64,000 bases of DNA from contig LUCM01008320.1 in the NCBI GenBank assembly GCA_008360955.1, positions 124,001 to 188,000 on the forward strand, in the 5' to 3' direction. The stretch comes from Fasciolopsis buskii (lineage: Eukaryota; Platyhelminthes; Trematoda; Plagiorchiida; Fasciolidae). The position numbers and the translations under genes are program-made. Numbering within the stretch: position 1 is the stretch's first letter; each line of letters opens with the position of its first letter. The notes beneath the pieces were generated by a model. That model made no database searches, was not told where the DNA came from, and saw only the letters and a program-made list of their open reading frames with translations. This document shows, in pieces, positions 13,801 through 26,139 of the stretch.

Positions 13801-15564
13801 TCTCGCCTATGAGCCACATCAATATGCAAAATTGTTGCGAACCCCGCGGAATGTGATGGCTGTTTCGTTAAAGATTATTCCTAAGTATATATTTATCCAT
13901 ACAAGAATTTCCACCGTTAATATCCTTAAGGGTCTAGTACTTTGTGTGTAAAGAAGCATAAGCAAATACCATGAATTTATTCACAGGTCTTTATTATATC
14001 TGTTTGTAGATTGCACTAAGGGCAGTTAAACATGAGTGAAATCGGTTTTCATAAACGTTTTTGCAAGGGTCTTAGTAGTTATACCAGTTTAAATGCATGA
14101 ATGGTAATGCACTCGCTGTTCCACCAAAAGCGCTTATTTCATCGAGTGTTCTACCAACAATTATGCTCGCTCTTATAAGTAGACGAGAATTACTTGTTTA
14201 TTGGTGTATTTTGTTAACTGCGGTCCAACATCCCTGGTCGACCAGGAGCAACAAATCTTCGTTTAGGGAGGATCTTGATTTATCTGGAAGTTGACCTTGC
14301 ATCAAGGTCATTTGAACACGCTGGGTTAACTGCTTGCGTTTTTACCGTGGCAGTGGATCTTCGGGCGAAAGACAGTAAAACCTATTGGCGCCACAATGTG
14401 GAGGACAAGGGGCTGATTTCAAAACATCGGCCGATTTAAAATTGTGTATTGAAACTTTTTCATCCTTCTAAATTAAATAAGACCACCATTTACATCATAT
14501 TGAGCGAATAAACTTTGCTATGGGCATGTTTTTCATGGAGGAAATTAGTTATATCCAGAGGCGTTCACAAGGTTAACTATATTTATATCAAATTATTTTT
14601 TCTTAGTCCAACCGCAGATTACTAAGGATATTTCATTCACGGTTGTTCAGACAGACTTGAATAGTACTTAAACGCTCCAAGTTTCACCAAATATATGGCA
14701 TAAATTAATCACATAACAAGTTAGGGAATACCAATGTCATGTGACCCGAAAAACATAAAATTAACACTTCAAGAACTAATTCTTCAAAAATATTGTCCTG
14801 TTTTGTTATTCCCTCTCCTAGTTGCTCACTCTCACACGAATGAAATTAGAAAATCCTTACCATCGGATCGAAAGAGAGTACACCCCGGATAGGGAGAATT
14901 TGATAGTTGAGGTCCCGGAGATAACCCCTTCAGTCTAAGAAAGTACTCAATATAAAAAATGGCTCCGTCTCCGAAAGAATCCCCATGTTCTACTCTGTCA
15001 GCATTTAGTAGGCATGTTATGCCGAGTAGAGTGGGTTTCGTTCAATCCGACGGATTTCGGATAAAAGTACACCTAGGTGGATCACGTGCCCCATATAAAA
15101 TCCTATCCGTCCCTGAATATTGATGCTATCCCGACGATGTTTTAGTGCGGTGGCGTGATAATTAAAGCAGGTATCTAGCCAGTCGATAATGGCTTCGAAA
15201 TTCTCAAGCTTCTTGAAGTATGGAGTAAAAGCATTTTCGCCGTTGGGGGTGCTAGGTGCCATATCGAAATAACCAAAATATTACTGATCGATAGTGGCGG
15301 GCTCATCGATTGATGCTGGATTCCTAGCAAAAAAGTGTCAACTTGTTGTGAATTAAACTCATTTTTCTCCCCCCAATGGCCTGTAATGTGTCATGAATAA
15401 AATGTAAATATGGTAGCTGAAATGGGATGCCGACTAAATTCCCAACCGTTTTGCGCACTAGATTAATCCAAAGCATGTTTTCGCCGAATAAACAGAATAA
15501 AAATGCAAGTATCTACCTCCCTACGCTGCCTGCTGGAGTGGAAATGTTTCCCATGACGCTTGTC

Positions 15565-15615
<51 letters not shown>

Positions 15616-18600
15616 TGAAGCATTTATCCACGAAGCATGCTTTAATCCATAATAATTTCTTTGTCGGGTAATGAATCAGAACTTAGCGCTTCTCCAAATG
15701 AATCTTTATGGATCAAGTTCCAGTCGCCTTCTAGGGGAATATCAGGCGTGATCGAAACAGACGCATGTAGCGCGTTGCATGCAATGCAAAATATCCAAGG
15801 GTTACCGTATAATTGCCTATTCTCACTTTGGTAGAAGTTCCTACCGAAACAGACTTCGGTAGGATCGTTTTCCAACTTGCGTTTCACGCCGGTTTTTATT
15901 CGTCATCGTTCACTTCTGAAGTATCGCACAAGTTGGTGGTGAATTTTGCTCTACTCGGTCAAAATACCAGCGTTAGATCGAAAGTTTTCACCATCTTGCA
16001 CCTACTGTTGTTGCTTATCTACTTATCTACTACCTACGATCACAGTAGTGAGTTTCGGATTTCGTTCTTTGCAAGTAGAAAGACAATCAAGCAGGCGTTG
16101 CAGCTCTGCTTGGCCAAAATTCCAATTCAGATTCAGCCAAGGTAGTTGCTCTTCTAATCCTGCCGTTACTCCTACATTGTATATTCTGCTTATGCATTCT
16201 CAAATCATGAACAATTCTCTTGTGAATGATATAATGTTAATAACACAGCCTTGTTGGTGTAGATGTAATGCACCAACGTCTCGACTACCGCGGGTAGTCT
16301 TTCTCAAGCCAAGTTTTACATGAACGCTTCTGTTTGGCCATTGAATTTTCCAAACTTCAAATACAACAATGGAGCTTGCACAACAACCCTAAAGGAGTAT
16401 CCTAAATATCTTTCTTTCATTTTAATTACTTACTAAATACTACCGTGAAAATCCGATCTGTCGTAACAAAACGATAATTATACGTGATGTGATTTGGTGG
16501 CTTGCATGTCTGTGCGATCTGAAGAGCTATACAGAATGGTCTTCTCAGGCAACAATATCTGACTAATCAATTGGTTGAGGTCAGACGAAGTCATATCTCG
16601 GGGAATTAGTTGCTTAAGCAACGTCTGATTCTGTTTGACAACCTGCCTACCCCCTGATTAAACCAAATCAGAGAATACAGGCACACATATGCGTATGTAT
16701 ATATGCACATATCTATACATAAATCCATGTACAAACCATGTGCCGTGTGTACCATTGCAAAGGAAGGGAGCAGTGAGGAAGAAAGCAGGAAAGGAAACGC
16801 AACGTTGTTTATGTTTCCGCACACGTGCGGTAGCTCTTTTGTTCTATACATCATTGGTTATCAATCGGGATTCACGGTTCGTCAGCAGACTTGATACTAC
16901 CCGGTTGCCCAAGCCAAAATAGAAGGATTGATTTAATGGACCCTACTGGGAGTTTTTAATCAAACAATCTAACACACAAGGCAATGGGAAGAATTGAGGT
17001 TCTTATCACCCACTTGAAGCCGGTGGCTGCCCTTTGGATAGGGCTAGACGCCTTGGGTTTGCTGCACTACGGATACCGGTGAATGTAGTTCTGTATGTTT
17101 TGGATTTCTACTGTGGATGGTTTGAAATCTGGGTTTGTCTATCTTCACGAGTGGAGAACGCCGGGCTGATGGAGGCAGTTTACCAGTAGGCGTAACACTG
17201 GGTGACTAAATTTCTTCTCGACGATAGGAGATGTAATCGCACTTCGTTGACTAGTTATCGTCCGCCTAAGTTAAGCACCCTTCAGCGCAAAGGATGCTAC
17301 CTCGTTCCGTTCAAATTTATTGTTTCGGTGCATGTGCCAAAGGATTTGAACCGATGGTAGAAATATGAATTGCGTTGCAATGAAAACAAGACAATGTGCG
17401 AACGACATGCGAATGCTACGTGGCAGACTTGATGGAGTTTTCTCTCAGCAGATTGAGTCATTTTTCCGGTCAATATGCTGGAAATGCATGCGACTCGGTT
17501 GACCGTTCCGGTAGTAATATTAATGAAAGGCCCGTGATATAAATTGAACGGACTACGTGAGCCTAGTTGTTCACTTCACTTATCATACTTTGAGTGTGCA
17601 GACATCGTACCAAATAGGGTAACGAACTTCCCCGGTAGCAGTTCTAACGATGCCGTTAAATGTGATTTGTGATACATGAGAGGAGGATGGTAAATTACAG
17701 CTTTACCAATCAAAACATCTCTATAGCGTGTGCGTGTGCATATGTGTGAAACCGATTACTGTTCCAATTATGAGACGCAGTTCACCTTCACGCTGCTAAT
17801 CCAAAGGTGTGAGTGCTTCGTGAGGTTTCCCGGGTAGAGAATGGGTCAGTGTTTATTTGAGTTGTTTTTAGACGCGTGACGGTGATCGTAAAGGTGAATA
17901 ATTAGAGACTCAGTTGTAGATTGGACCCGGTACTTTGCCAGTCTTGATAACCCATTTCCAACCTTATGAATTGTTCCGAATGCCTAAGTCACATTCGCTA
18001 AATGGTTGGGATCAACTAAATGTGAACACAATACTCGTAATTGTTTTAATCGCCTCATGGTTTGACCAACCCGGTTCAGCTAGGCATCTGATTATGCGAC
18101 CGATGTACTGTGATCTCACAGGAGCAGGTAAATAGCGCACAGTTATTTATAGGCAGAATTAGGCCATAGAATCTACCAGGTCAACTCTTTGGCTTTTATA
18201 TGAACAAAATTTCCCCGTTGTAACTATCCCTATTTTGGGCGGGATGAATTTACTTGCTGTACAAAACACAGAAACGTCCTGGAATTTTGTCTCACCTATT
18301 TCGAACGTCCCAACCAAATTTTCTCCGTTTGATTTATGCGCTTGCAATTTGTCGTTTAGAATGTGGGGTTTACAAATCTTCCCTAATATTTGATCTTTTG
18401 AAATGTTTTCATGCTCGAAATAAATTATTTCGCAACTAACAGTTGTTGTCCATGTTTTTTTTGCAATGTAAATGTTCTACTGCTTACTTCGATTCAATAC
18501 GGGTTGATCTTTGTATGGTTTATCAAAAACGTTTTCTGTACTTCATCCACTCATCGCCCAAGGTGGTCCATTGCGACGTGCACAGCTCCGACGCTTTCGT

Positions 18601-21600
18601 AACGATACGGGATCCACGCCGAATCCATTACGAACATCTTTCTCTCGACCATCCCAGGATTTCAATGGGGCCGCAATTCCAAATGCCCCGTCCAGCCATT
18701 CGGGTAGTACAGCCACTCTAACAGGGTTAGGGTCCGGGGAAGAGGAGGAGGAACAGAATCCTCGTGGCCTATTCACTCATCCCATTGATGATGAATCGAT
18801 GGATTCAGATATTGACTCAGACATAGATGAGGACAATGTGAACGGTGGTTCTGTTCGAGTTAATCCGGTTACTCGTCTTCGCGAGCATCCACGAGGCAAA
18901 GGACAAGATTTGAATAATATTCGGATGGCGGACGACTCAGTTGATGGTTAGTGAAATTCGTGCTACGGTACATTACTTTGGCTTGTATTCGTCCGTCCTC
19001 GTGCACGTAATCGTTTCAAATTTTTAATGTTCCTCGAAAACGCGTTTGCTTCTCGTAGAACTCTGTGTATTGTTTTGACTTGTGTTTGATCTTCGCTGTT
19101 TATTCCGATGGATTTTAGTCGATTTGGAGAGTGCCATGTTGAATGCAGCAGGTTTGATCCGATTGTCACCTCTTTGAAAGTGCTTGTTTGCTGCAATCAA
19201 ATGAGTAGTATCATATTTGCTCGTCTCGTTTAGAAGCACCTTGATGGCAATCATAAGATTCCGAACGGTCTGCTATCCATTTTCTTTACTCAGCTTTTCC
19301 CCAAACACTTTTTCAGTCGTCAATTAGTGTCACATTTTTGTTTCTCTCTTCTCTTACATCCACATACGAGGACGTTGTCATTTCCTTTATTGTTTGTTTA
19401 CCGGTGATTATTGATCTTAGGTATCGCCACCTTTGTTAATATCTAGCAGTGTATCTTACTTGTCTTTAACTCAGTATGTGCGTGCGCTGTTTTTCCATGT
19501 TTCATGGTTTCAAACTAACAGTTCATCCGCGCATCTGGTTGGAAAAAACTGCTCATTGACTTGCTTAAAGCGGATTAGTTTGTGTCGTTCAGTTCTAGAC
19601 ACTGATAATCTCGCGCGTCGGATTAGTGTCTTTCGTTGCAATCTTGATGAATCGTTCAAATCAGAGCTAACCTTCGGAATAGGCAAACGACCATAAAAAA
19701 TGAATTTGAAGCAAAGTTTACATTCGTTACTATTGGAACTTGGTTTGGCGCAGAGCTTCATGGGGTTTCAGTAGTTCACTTGTGACCATGAGTAAAGCGG
19801 GTGCTGTCTGTCTCTAAAGCGATTGACGGAGGCACGATTCAAACTTCTAAATTCCATTTCGGCATACACCTAGTCAACTGCTCCATGGGCTGTGAAACTT
19901 TGCGGTGGTGCCTAACAGCAGCCCGTTTTGTACAGTCGAAAACTTGGTAGTGTTTGTCGGGAGTTTTTTGAAGGTCGCGCTCCTCGACAATACTTAAAAG
20001 AATCTGAGGTTTTCATACCCCGGTTTGCTTCCAGTTCCATTCTACTAAATCAGTCGACGTAACAAGCTTTTTCCTCTCCTGTTGGCCCTCGTTTTCTACC
20101 TCATATTAGCACTAGAAAAATTTCCCAAGCACTTCGTTCTCTGGACTTTTGCATATCACTAGGTACAGACGGTACTTTATCCATCGTCCTTAAAATGCAT
20201 TGGTTCCTCTTTCACGTGGCATCTTGTTTTTTTTTCTGAGACGTTCTATCTTTCCGATCTCTTGAAACACCGTGATTTTCCGTCCTCCTAACCACTGTAA
20301 TCCTTGCACTCCGAACGGTTGCTAACCGATTTCCCTCATATCCGCTGTTTCGGAAGTATATAAAACTGACCTGTGAACAACTACGTCCATTTCCCGAGTA
20401 CGGAGAACTGTTGGACGACCGCCAAAATGAACTCTGACAAAGCAGTTCGAAGGGTGATCTACTGGTCTCACACTCCTGTCCTGCTTCACAAAGAAACACG
20501 CCTGGTCTCGCCTGACACCTCTAGGGCCTTATATCGAGCTCTGCAAAAATGTCCTCTGGCTATACTCTCCACTTTTAGTCCCCTTCGGCTCGTATCTTGC
20601 GTATCAAATTTTCTCAGTAAGCAGATTGTTTCCGTTCGAATTGATAGGATTCCTTTCCGGTCATTTCCTGTTAATGTCGTTGTTCCTCGAGGTCAAGTAC
20701 TTGTGCCTATCTTGTTCTTTTAGTCATTGATGGCCTTTTATTCCGCTACCGATGATACCACTTTCTGTTGTTGCTTTCCTTAACGCACTTCTCGCCATGC
20801 AAACCGCAACATCGGCCATAACCGGTGTTTCACCAGTGATTTTGCGAACTCCACTCTTGAACATTTGCTCCTGAGATTCCAACAATCATGCTGCATTTTA
20901 TTGTATTGTATTGTATTATGTACCCTTTTGCGTCCAAAAATAATGTCGCATTACAGTCAAAAAACGTGAGGGTAAAAAATAAAGTATGAAGAAATTTACA
21001 AACATCATTTTGTAAAAAATATGGAAAACAACTCACTGAGGAATAATCATAGCACATTATGTTAGGTTGCCCGGGAATTCAGCTAAAACACGGTCACGGT
21101 TTGTCAAAATCCGAGGTAAATTTGGGACCGAGTTCCTACAGATATTGATTCTAGATTGTATGGAACGAAAAGCGAATCGTATGTTCGGTGACCGGCGGTG
21201 GCCAAACGGATAAGGTCGTGGCGTTTGGACGTGAACATCTCGGGTTCGAATCCTCTCGCCGCCGGTCAACTTCCCCACTTGGCAGCCCTCTGTTGGCTGC
21301 GGCCCCCTTCCTAAAAGTTGATGTACATTGTTGTTTCAGTAATAAAGGAAGTAAAAAGATAAGAAAAAAGATAAAAAAAGATCGTTGTTCAGTTGATGCG
21401 TGAGACCTGAGGGAATTTTGTGAGCAAATTTCTCACATGTTGCTAATTGCTGATCCCATAAATTGAAGGACAACTCAGTTAGTAGTATGAAAGACACGGC
21501 TAATAACTGGTAGCCCCCGGCGAAGGATTTTAGTCTTTTTTAAGTAAACCTCGAAAAATAGCAGGAGAACTGTAAAGAAGGGTTGGAATAGCACATTGGT

Positions 21601-24600
21601 ATGCAAATTGGGAGATAGTGCTTTGTTTCATGTTATAGTGCCGAAACTTCCTGATTTGAAATGACAACCGTCGGAGATTCTTTATACAGGTAGTAATGTG
21701 AGAAGTCTACTTCAGATTTTTATCAATAGTACCTAGATATTTCGGGTTGACGGAAGACATTTCGAATGGGTAGGCTGACCAAGAGAGAGAACAGACATTC
21801 GAAAGATTTAGATGTGTTGAAATTTAGACCAGCTCGTACGGACAATTCGTAAGTAAAAGATACGTTGTTGGAAAAACTTTGAAAATCGTCCTTGTTCGAA
21901 ACGGCTTGAGAGGTCGCGACATCACCAGCGTACCTAGACAAAGGAAGCGAGTTGATAAGTCGCTGGTGTTTCCGAAATTTCTTTTTTTTTCCTTCACTTT
22001 CATATCACTCGTTCTTCCCAAATCTCTATCTCGACTGAACTGATTTGCGATCCACAGACCCGATTTCTTTTTTTCGATTTATTTACCAGTTGTTTACTAT
22101 GCTCATATCTAGGATTCTTTTTCGTTTCGTATAGGGTGCAGCTTCGTCTAATTCTCTTTTCCTTCTTGATCGAGTTCAACGAAATGCTATCCGGTTAATC
22201 GACAACTCTTCCTTAATGACCACTTTGCTGACACTAGCTCCAAGTCGGACGGTTGCCTAGCTATTTTTTTTCTGCCGATATTTTATTTTTTTTTGTTCTT
22301 CGGAGCTTTCCTCAACAGTTCGGCTTCCTGTAGCATTTTCTCACCCTTCTTTTGCACAAACAACTAGTCAGTCTCAACAAGTTTCTCCAGCTATGTCGGG
22401 TACTTCTTTTTTACACTCTTCATTTTTTCCTCCTACTCCCAGTTCCGGGAACACCTTCCCATTTCCTGTTTTTCTGTTCTCTTGCAATCTTCCACTCTTC
22501 AAAACCAGGATCGATAAACGGGCTCCCGTACGAATGTTCCTCTGCTTTCCTCCATTACATTATTTTTTTTAACCACGGGGTTTATCTTGTGTTGTGTTTC
22601 ACTAAATGCATAATAGAAAATATCGTTGTTGACATCACTTGCCGTGTGAAGCGTGTCATGTGACGAAGTGAGCCATTCGTGGCGTCTATTTCTGAAATGA
22701 AACCTACAGTTCTCCAATTACGCATCATAGATTCTCTTTTCATTAGGACTTTTTTCGTAATCAGTTAAACGACTCGTTTCTTGTCCGTTTTACTATGGTT
22801 TGGCGGTTGGTAAGCCAACCTCAAAGAGTGTTTTCGAACGCACCCCTAGTAACGACATCCTCCAGGTGGTGGAATTCATACAGTCCATGGAAAGTTTGTT
22901 TCATTTCCCTGACACAGCTTGTGATTGCTCTTTGTCTCCCTTGGTTCATTCGTCAATGCTAAGCAGACATTTTAGACAACATAAAACCGGTGTTAACCTT
23001 GTCCTAACCAAGTTTTTCACATGTATACTCTATGATTTTCCGTTAGTAACTCATCTCCCTTGTTTAGTGTTGTAAGTTATGCGTCTCCTATTTCCGATTT
23101 CAGCCCATCCAGAATGTGGAAATGCCTCTTTGAACTTGTAACGGATTTTATTGTTCGTGTTTTTTCATCACTATCCTTCTGTCGGTTTTGGTCATTTTTT
23201 TTGTCCAAATGCTGATTGTTACTTATTTGTCTGATTATATTTGTTTTTTTTAATCGAATTCTATACGAATCGTCTATTTTAGATCCAGATTCTGGCCACG
23301 ATTGGGCCAATCAAGTACTTTCTTTGGCCGGTGTTTTTGCCAAGCCGACACAACGACGACCTCCACTGCCCAACATTTCCGTGACAGAACCGCCTAGTCG
23401 ACCTCGAAATTCGGATTTGGTGGATAACCGGTAAAAAAAATAATAAATAATTACTCAATTATTCGATTCTTGTTCCGTTGAAATTCTCGCTAACTTGATG
23501 CTAAACAGTGTGCTTCCGGGATTTGTCCCGACAAACATTCATGAATGTTGGATAGGACAGTACCGGGTCCGCGTATCTGACGAGTTGCGATAACCGCGAA
23601 GCCGATCGTGTGCTTCCGAGGGAAATTGTACTCATCCATCCACTCGTGTACGAAGCATACTGTTACAGACAAAAATTTTGCACGAATTTCATTCGCTTTC
23701 TTCATAACGAACTAATTATTTTATCATTTGTATGGAATCTGAATACTTTTGTGTAAACAAGTAACTAATGACGACTGTGGTGCCTAGTATTTTCTCGAAT
23801 GTTGCATCAAATACGATGGAGTAGTCAGCTTAGTATGATGGTACACAACAACACAATTAGACGTCATGGGACAACTGGTTCACATTGCTTCCCTGACATT
23901 TCATCAGCTTCGTACAGTGCATACGGCTGATCAAACTTAGCTCGGATGTATTGGTAAACTTTGCCAGTTCTCGATTTGGTGGATAGAACATTGACCTTTC
24001 GTCCTCTCGATATAATTCCAGTTTTGAACTTGATGTAATGAAGAAAATATTTGGACTTACTAGGATGTTCGGTATGGGCAATGACCAATGGTGATATAGC
24101 TGGACAGGTTTTTTTACTTCTCAGTTCTGTATGTCTCACATTTACTCTCTTCACGAAACGGATGTTAGGTTTAGTTAATCGCAGCTCCTGTTTAGGCTTT
24201 CTTCTCGATCGTTTACGGAGTCTTGGTAGACAAACATCCAATTCCCGGATACTATCCATCGAACAAAGCCCCCCCCCCTCCCCTGCCTAGAATCAACGAG
24301 AGTTTTCGTTTAAACCACCAGCTACTAACTTGATGGTTACCAGAACCAAAAGTCGCCAATCAGTCATTTCGTTCATATGGGTTTAGTAAACCTGGACACA
24401 GTTAGCTACAATCGTTTTGCGCTCTGAATTTACTTTTCATTTGTATTTCTTGTTCTGTCGTTTTTCATCTTTTAAATGCCCCATTTCTACACTGTCAGTT
24501 ATGAGGTTACTTTTCCAACAGATCCCAGCAAACTCGTTTGTGCCATAACTTTAATTATCAATTTCGGTGTTCCTTCGCATTTTTTCTGTTCCCGCCCAGG

Positions 24601-26085
24601 GAATTTCTTGCAGTTTGTTGTCGATTGTCTGCTTTTAACCGGTAGCATTGGATTTCGATAGTATAATATCTGAGCCAAGCATAACGCATTGTGCATGGAT
24701 TCCATGATACATTCCGAAACTCATTCCATCGAACTAATGCTAGCTTAGCTAACACTGGACATTGGAAATTCGCCTGACTGCATCGTGATCAACTCAGTAT
24801 GTGCCATATGTTCTGACCCGGATGCTGTATCCCTAATATGCTATATGGTCTGCTTTGCTACCTTCCGTCAGCATCAATGAGGTTTTGAGTGATTGATAAT
24901 GTGTAACAACATGAGAATACATTTTAGCCTCTCGTTGTATACCGTTCTATTGACAAACTTTTATCTCACTGTGATAGTTTGGAACAGCTGTTTTAAGAAC
25001 CACTATCCTATAAGCTAGATAGGAATGTAGATCGCCCTTCAGTCCAAATGAAATCAATGAAATTTCATCGTGTCGTTGATATGATAACAGACGAAATAAC
25101 ATCCGTTTGACGAATCATCCATGGGCGTAGATATTAATTACGCCAAACGTACTTTGTTCGCCTACCCATCAACTAAATAAGCCCGTGGATCTCAGCTTCT
25201 ACGTGACTATACCACGCTGTGCTTTCTTATGACACAGTCACACAGCTACGCAAGTAGAAAACCTTGGTGATCAGACGTGGTTCTACATTTTGGAATTTCG
25301 GATCTGACAGCTTAAAAGTTGCTATCAGATTGTTTGGAGCAAGTGTGACTCGACGGGTTAGCCATTAACAGAAACTTTCGGAACGATTTCCCTATATTAC
25401 TCACAACATTGTATTTTGGTTCCGATTGACAAAGTCGCAGTTGGTTTTGAGAGCACATAGATGACGTGTGTTTGTCGACTAAATTCCGGCTACGCTAATT
25501 GGCTGTTTGACCACACCTACCGTGATTTCCTGTACAGCCACCCATATCGTTCTGAAAGTTTATCATCGTCGACAGATTCAGCCGAAATTTGTTTAACATT
25601 TACCTGCAAGATTTATTCCGACGATCTGAGCAGCTGGCTTTCTCATTGCGCACTTTGTGCATAAGTGCAGTCGAAGGAAGCATGTCCCCTGGCCACTGGG
25701 ATCCAGTGCATTTGGATAGGATCGGCAACTATGATCCTGAAACTTGGAGTGGTATAGGAAATACAGGAGGTCAGCTTAAGTCAGTTTTAACAACGAGTCA
25801 TGGATTACTGCCGATCACTGACGTATCTAGGATTCCAATCTCCCATTCTTGAGATGATAATGTTCGATTCATCCGACCATCGTTAACCATATGCTTAGCC
25901 TCGGTGGCTTACACTCACGATTTGGCACGACACGTTTACCATCCGCAGCGCATATCCATTGGAATTTTGTGGTTTTGAAGCCGTGTCACACAGATTGAAA
26001 TTTACGGTTAGAAAAATTACACTCAAGTATACAATTAGAAATTTTAGAGGAAATGCCTATCCGACCCATAGGAACAGCGCAGTTC

Positions 26086-26139
<54 letters not shown>

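Larger units (their letters stand above)
13614..18562 (+). other. DOCK intron 5
   Basis: This 4.9-kb intron holds a TA microsatellite (15568-15611), one copy of the short hairpin element (16212-16315) and an RTE leader fragment (16497-16640). The minus-strand frame 15262-15017 (81 codons) has no recognisable motif. No gene is seen between 13614 and 15567 or between 16641 and 18562. Confidence 0.7.
18947..23282 (+). other. DOCK intron 6
   Basis: This 4.3-kb intron holds a plus-strand Jockey-type LINE (about 20080-22720) interrupted by a minus-strand CR1/Jockey-type LINE (about 20890-22030), which is itself interrupted by a tRNA-derived SINE (21190-21382). Sequence from 18947 to 20080 and from 22720 to 23282 shows nothing I can name. 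Confidence 0.75.

Noticed and set aside
21190..21265. Functional tRNA gene
   Set aside because: The A and B boxes are good, but the same head is joined to a shared body and A-rich tail at three loci, which indicates a SINE; no clean cloverleaf with a proper acceptor stem was worked out.
23864..24259. 131-codon basic minus-strand frame
   Set aside because: No recognised domain, no splice or promoter context, and intron location; it may be a retroelement relic but cannot be supported.
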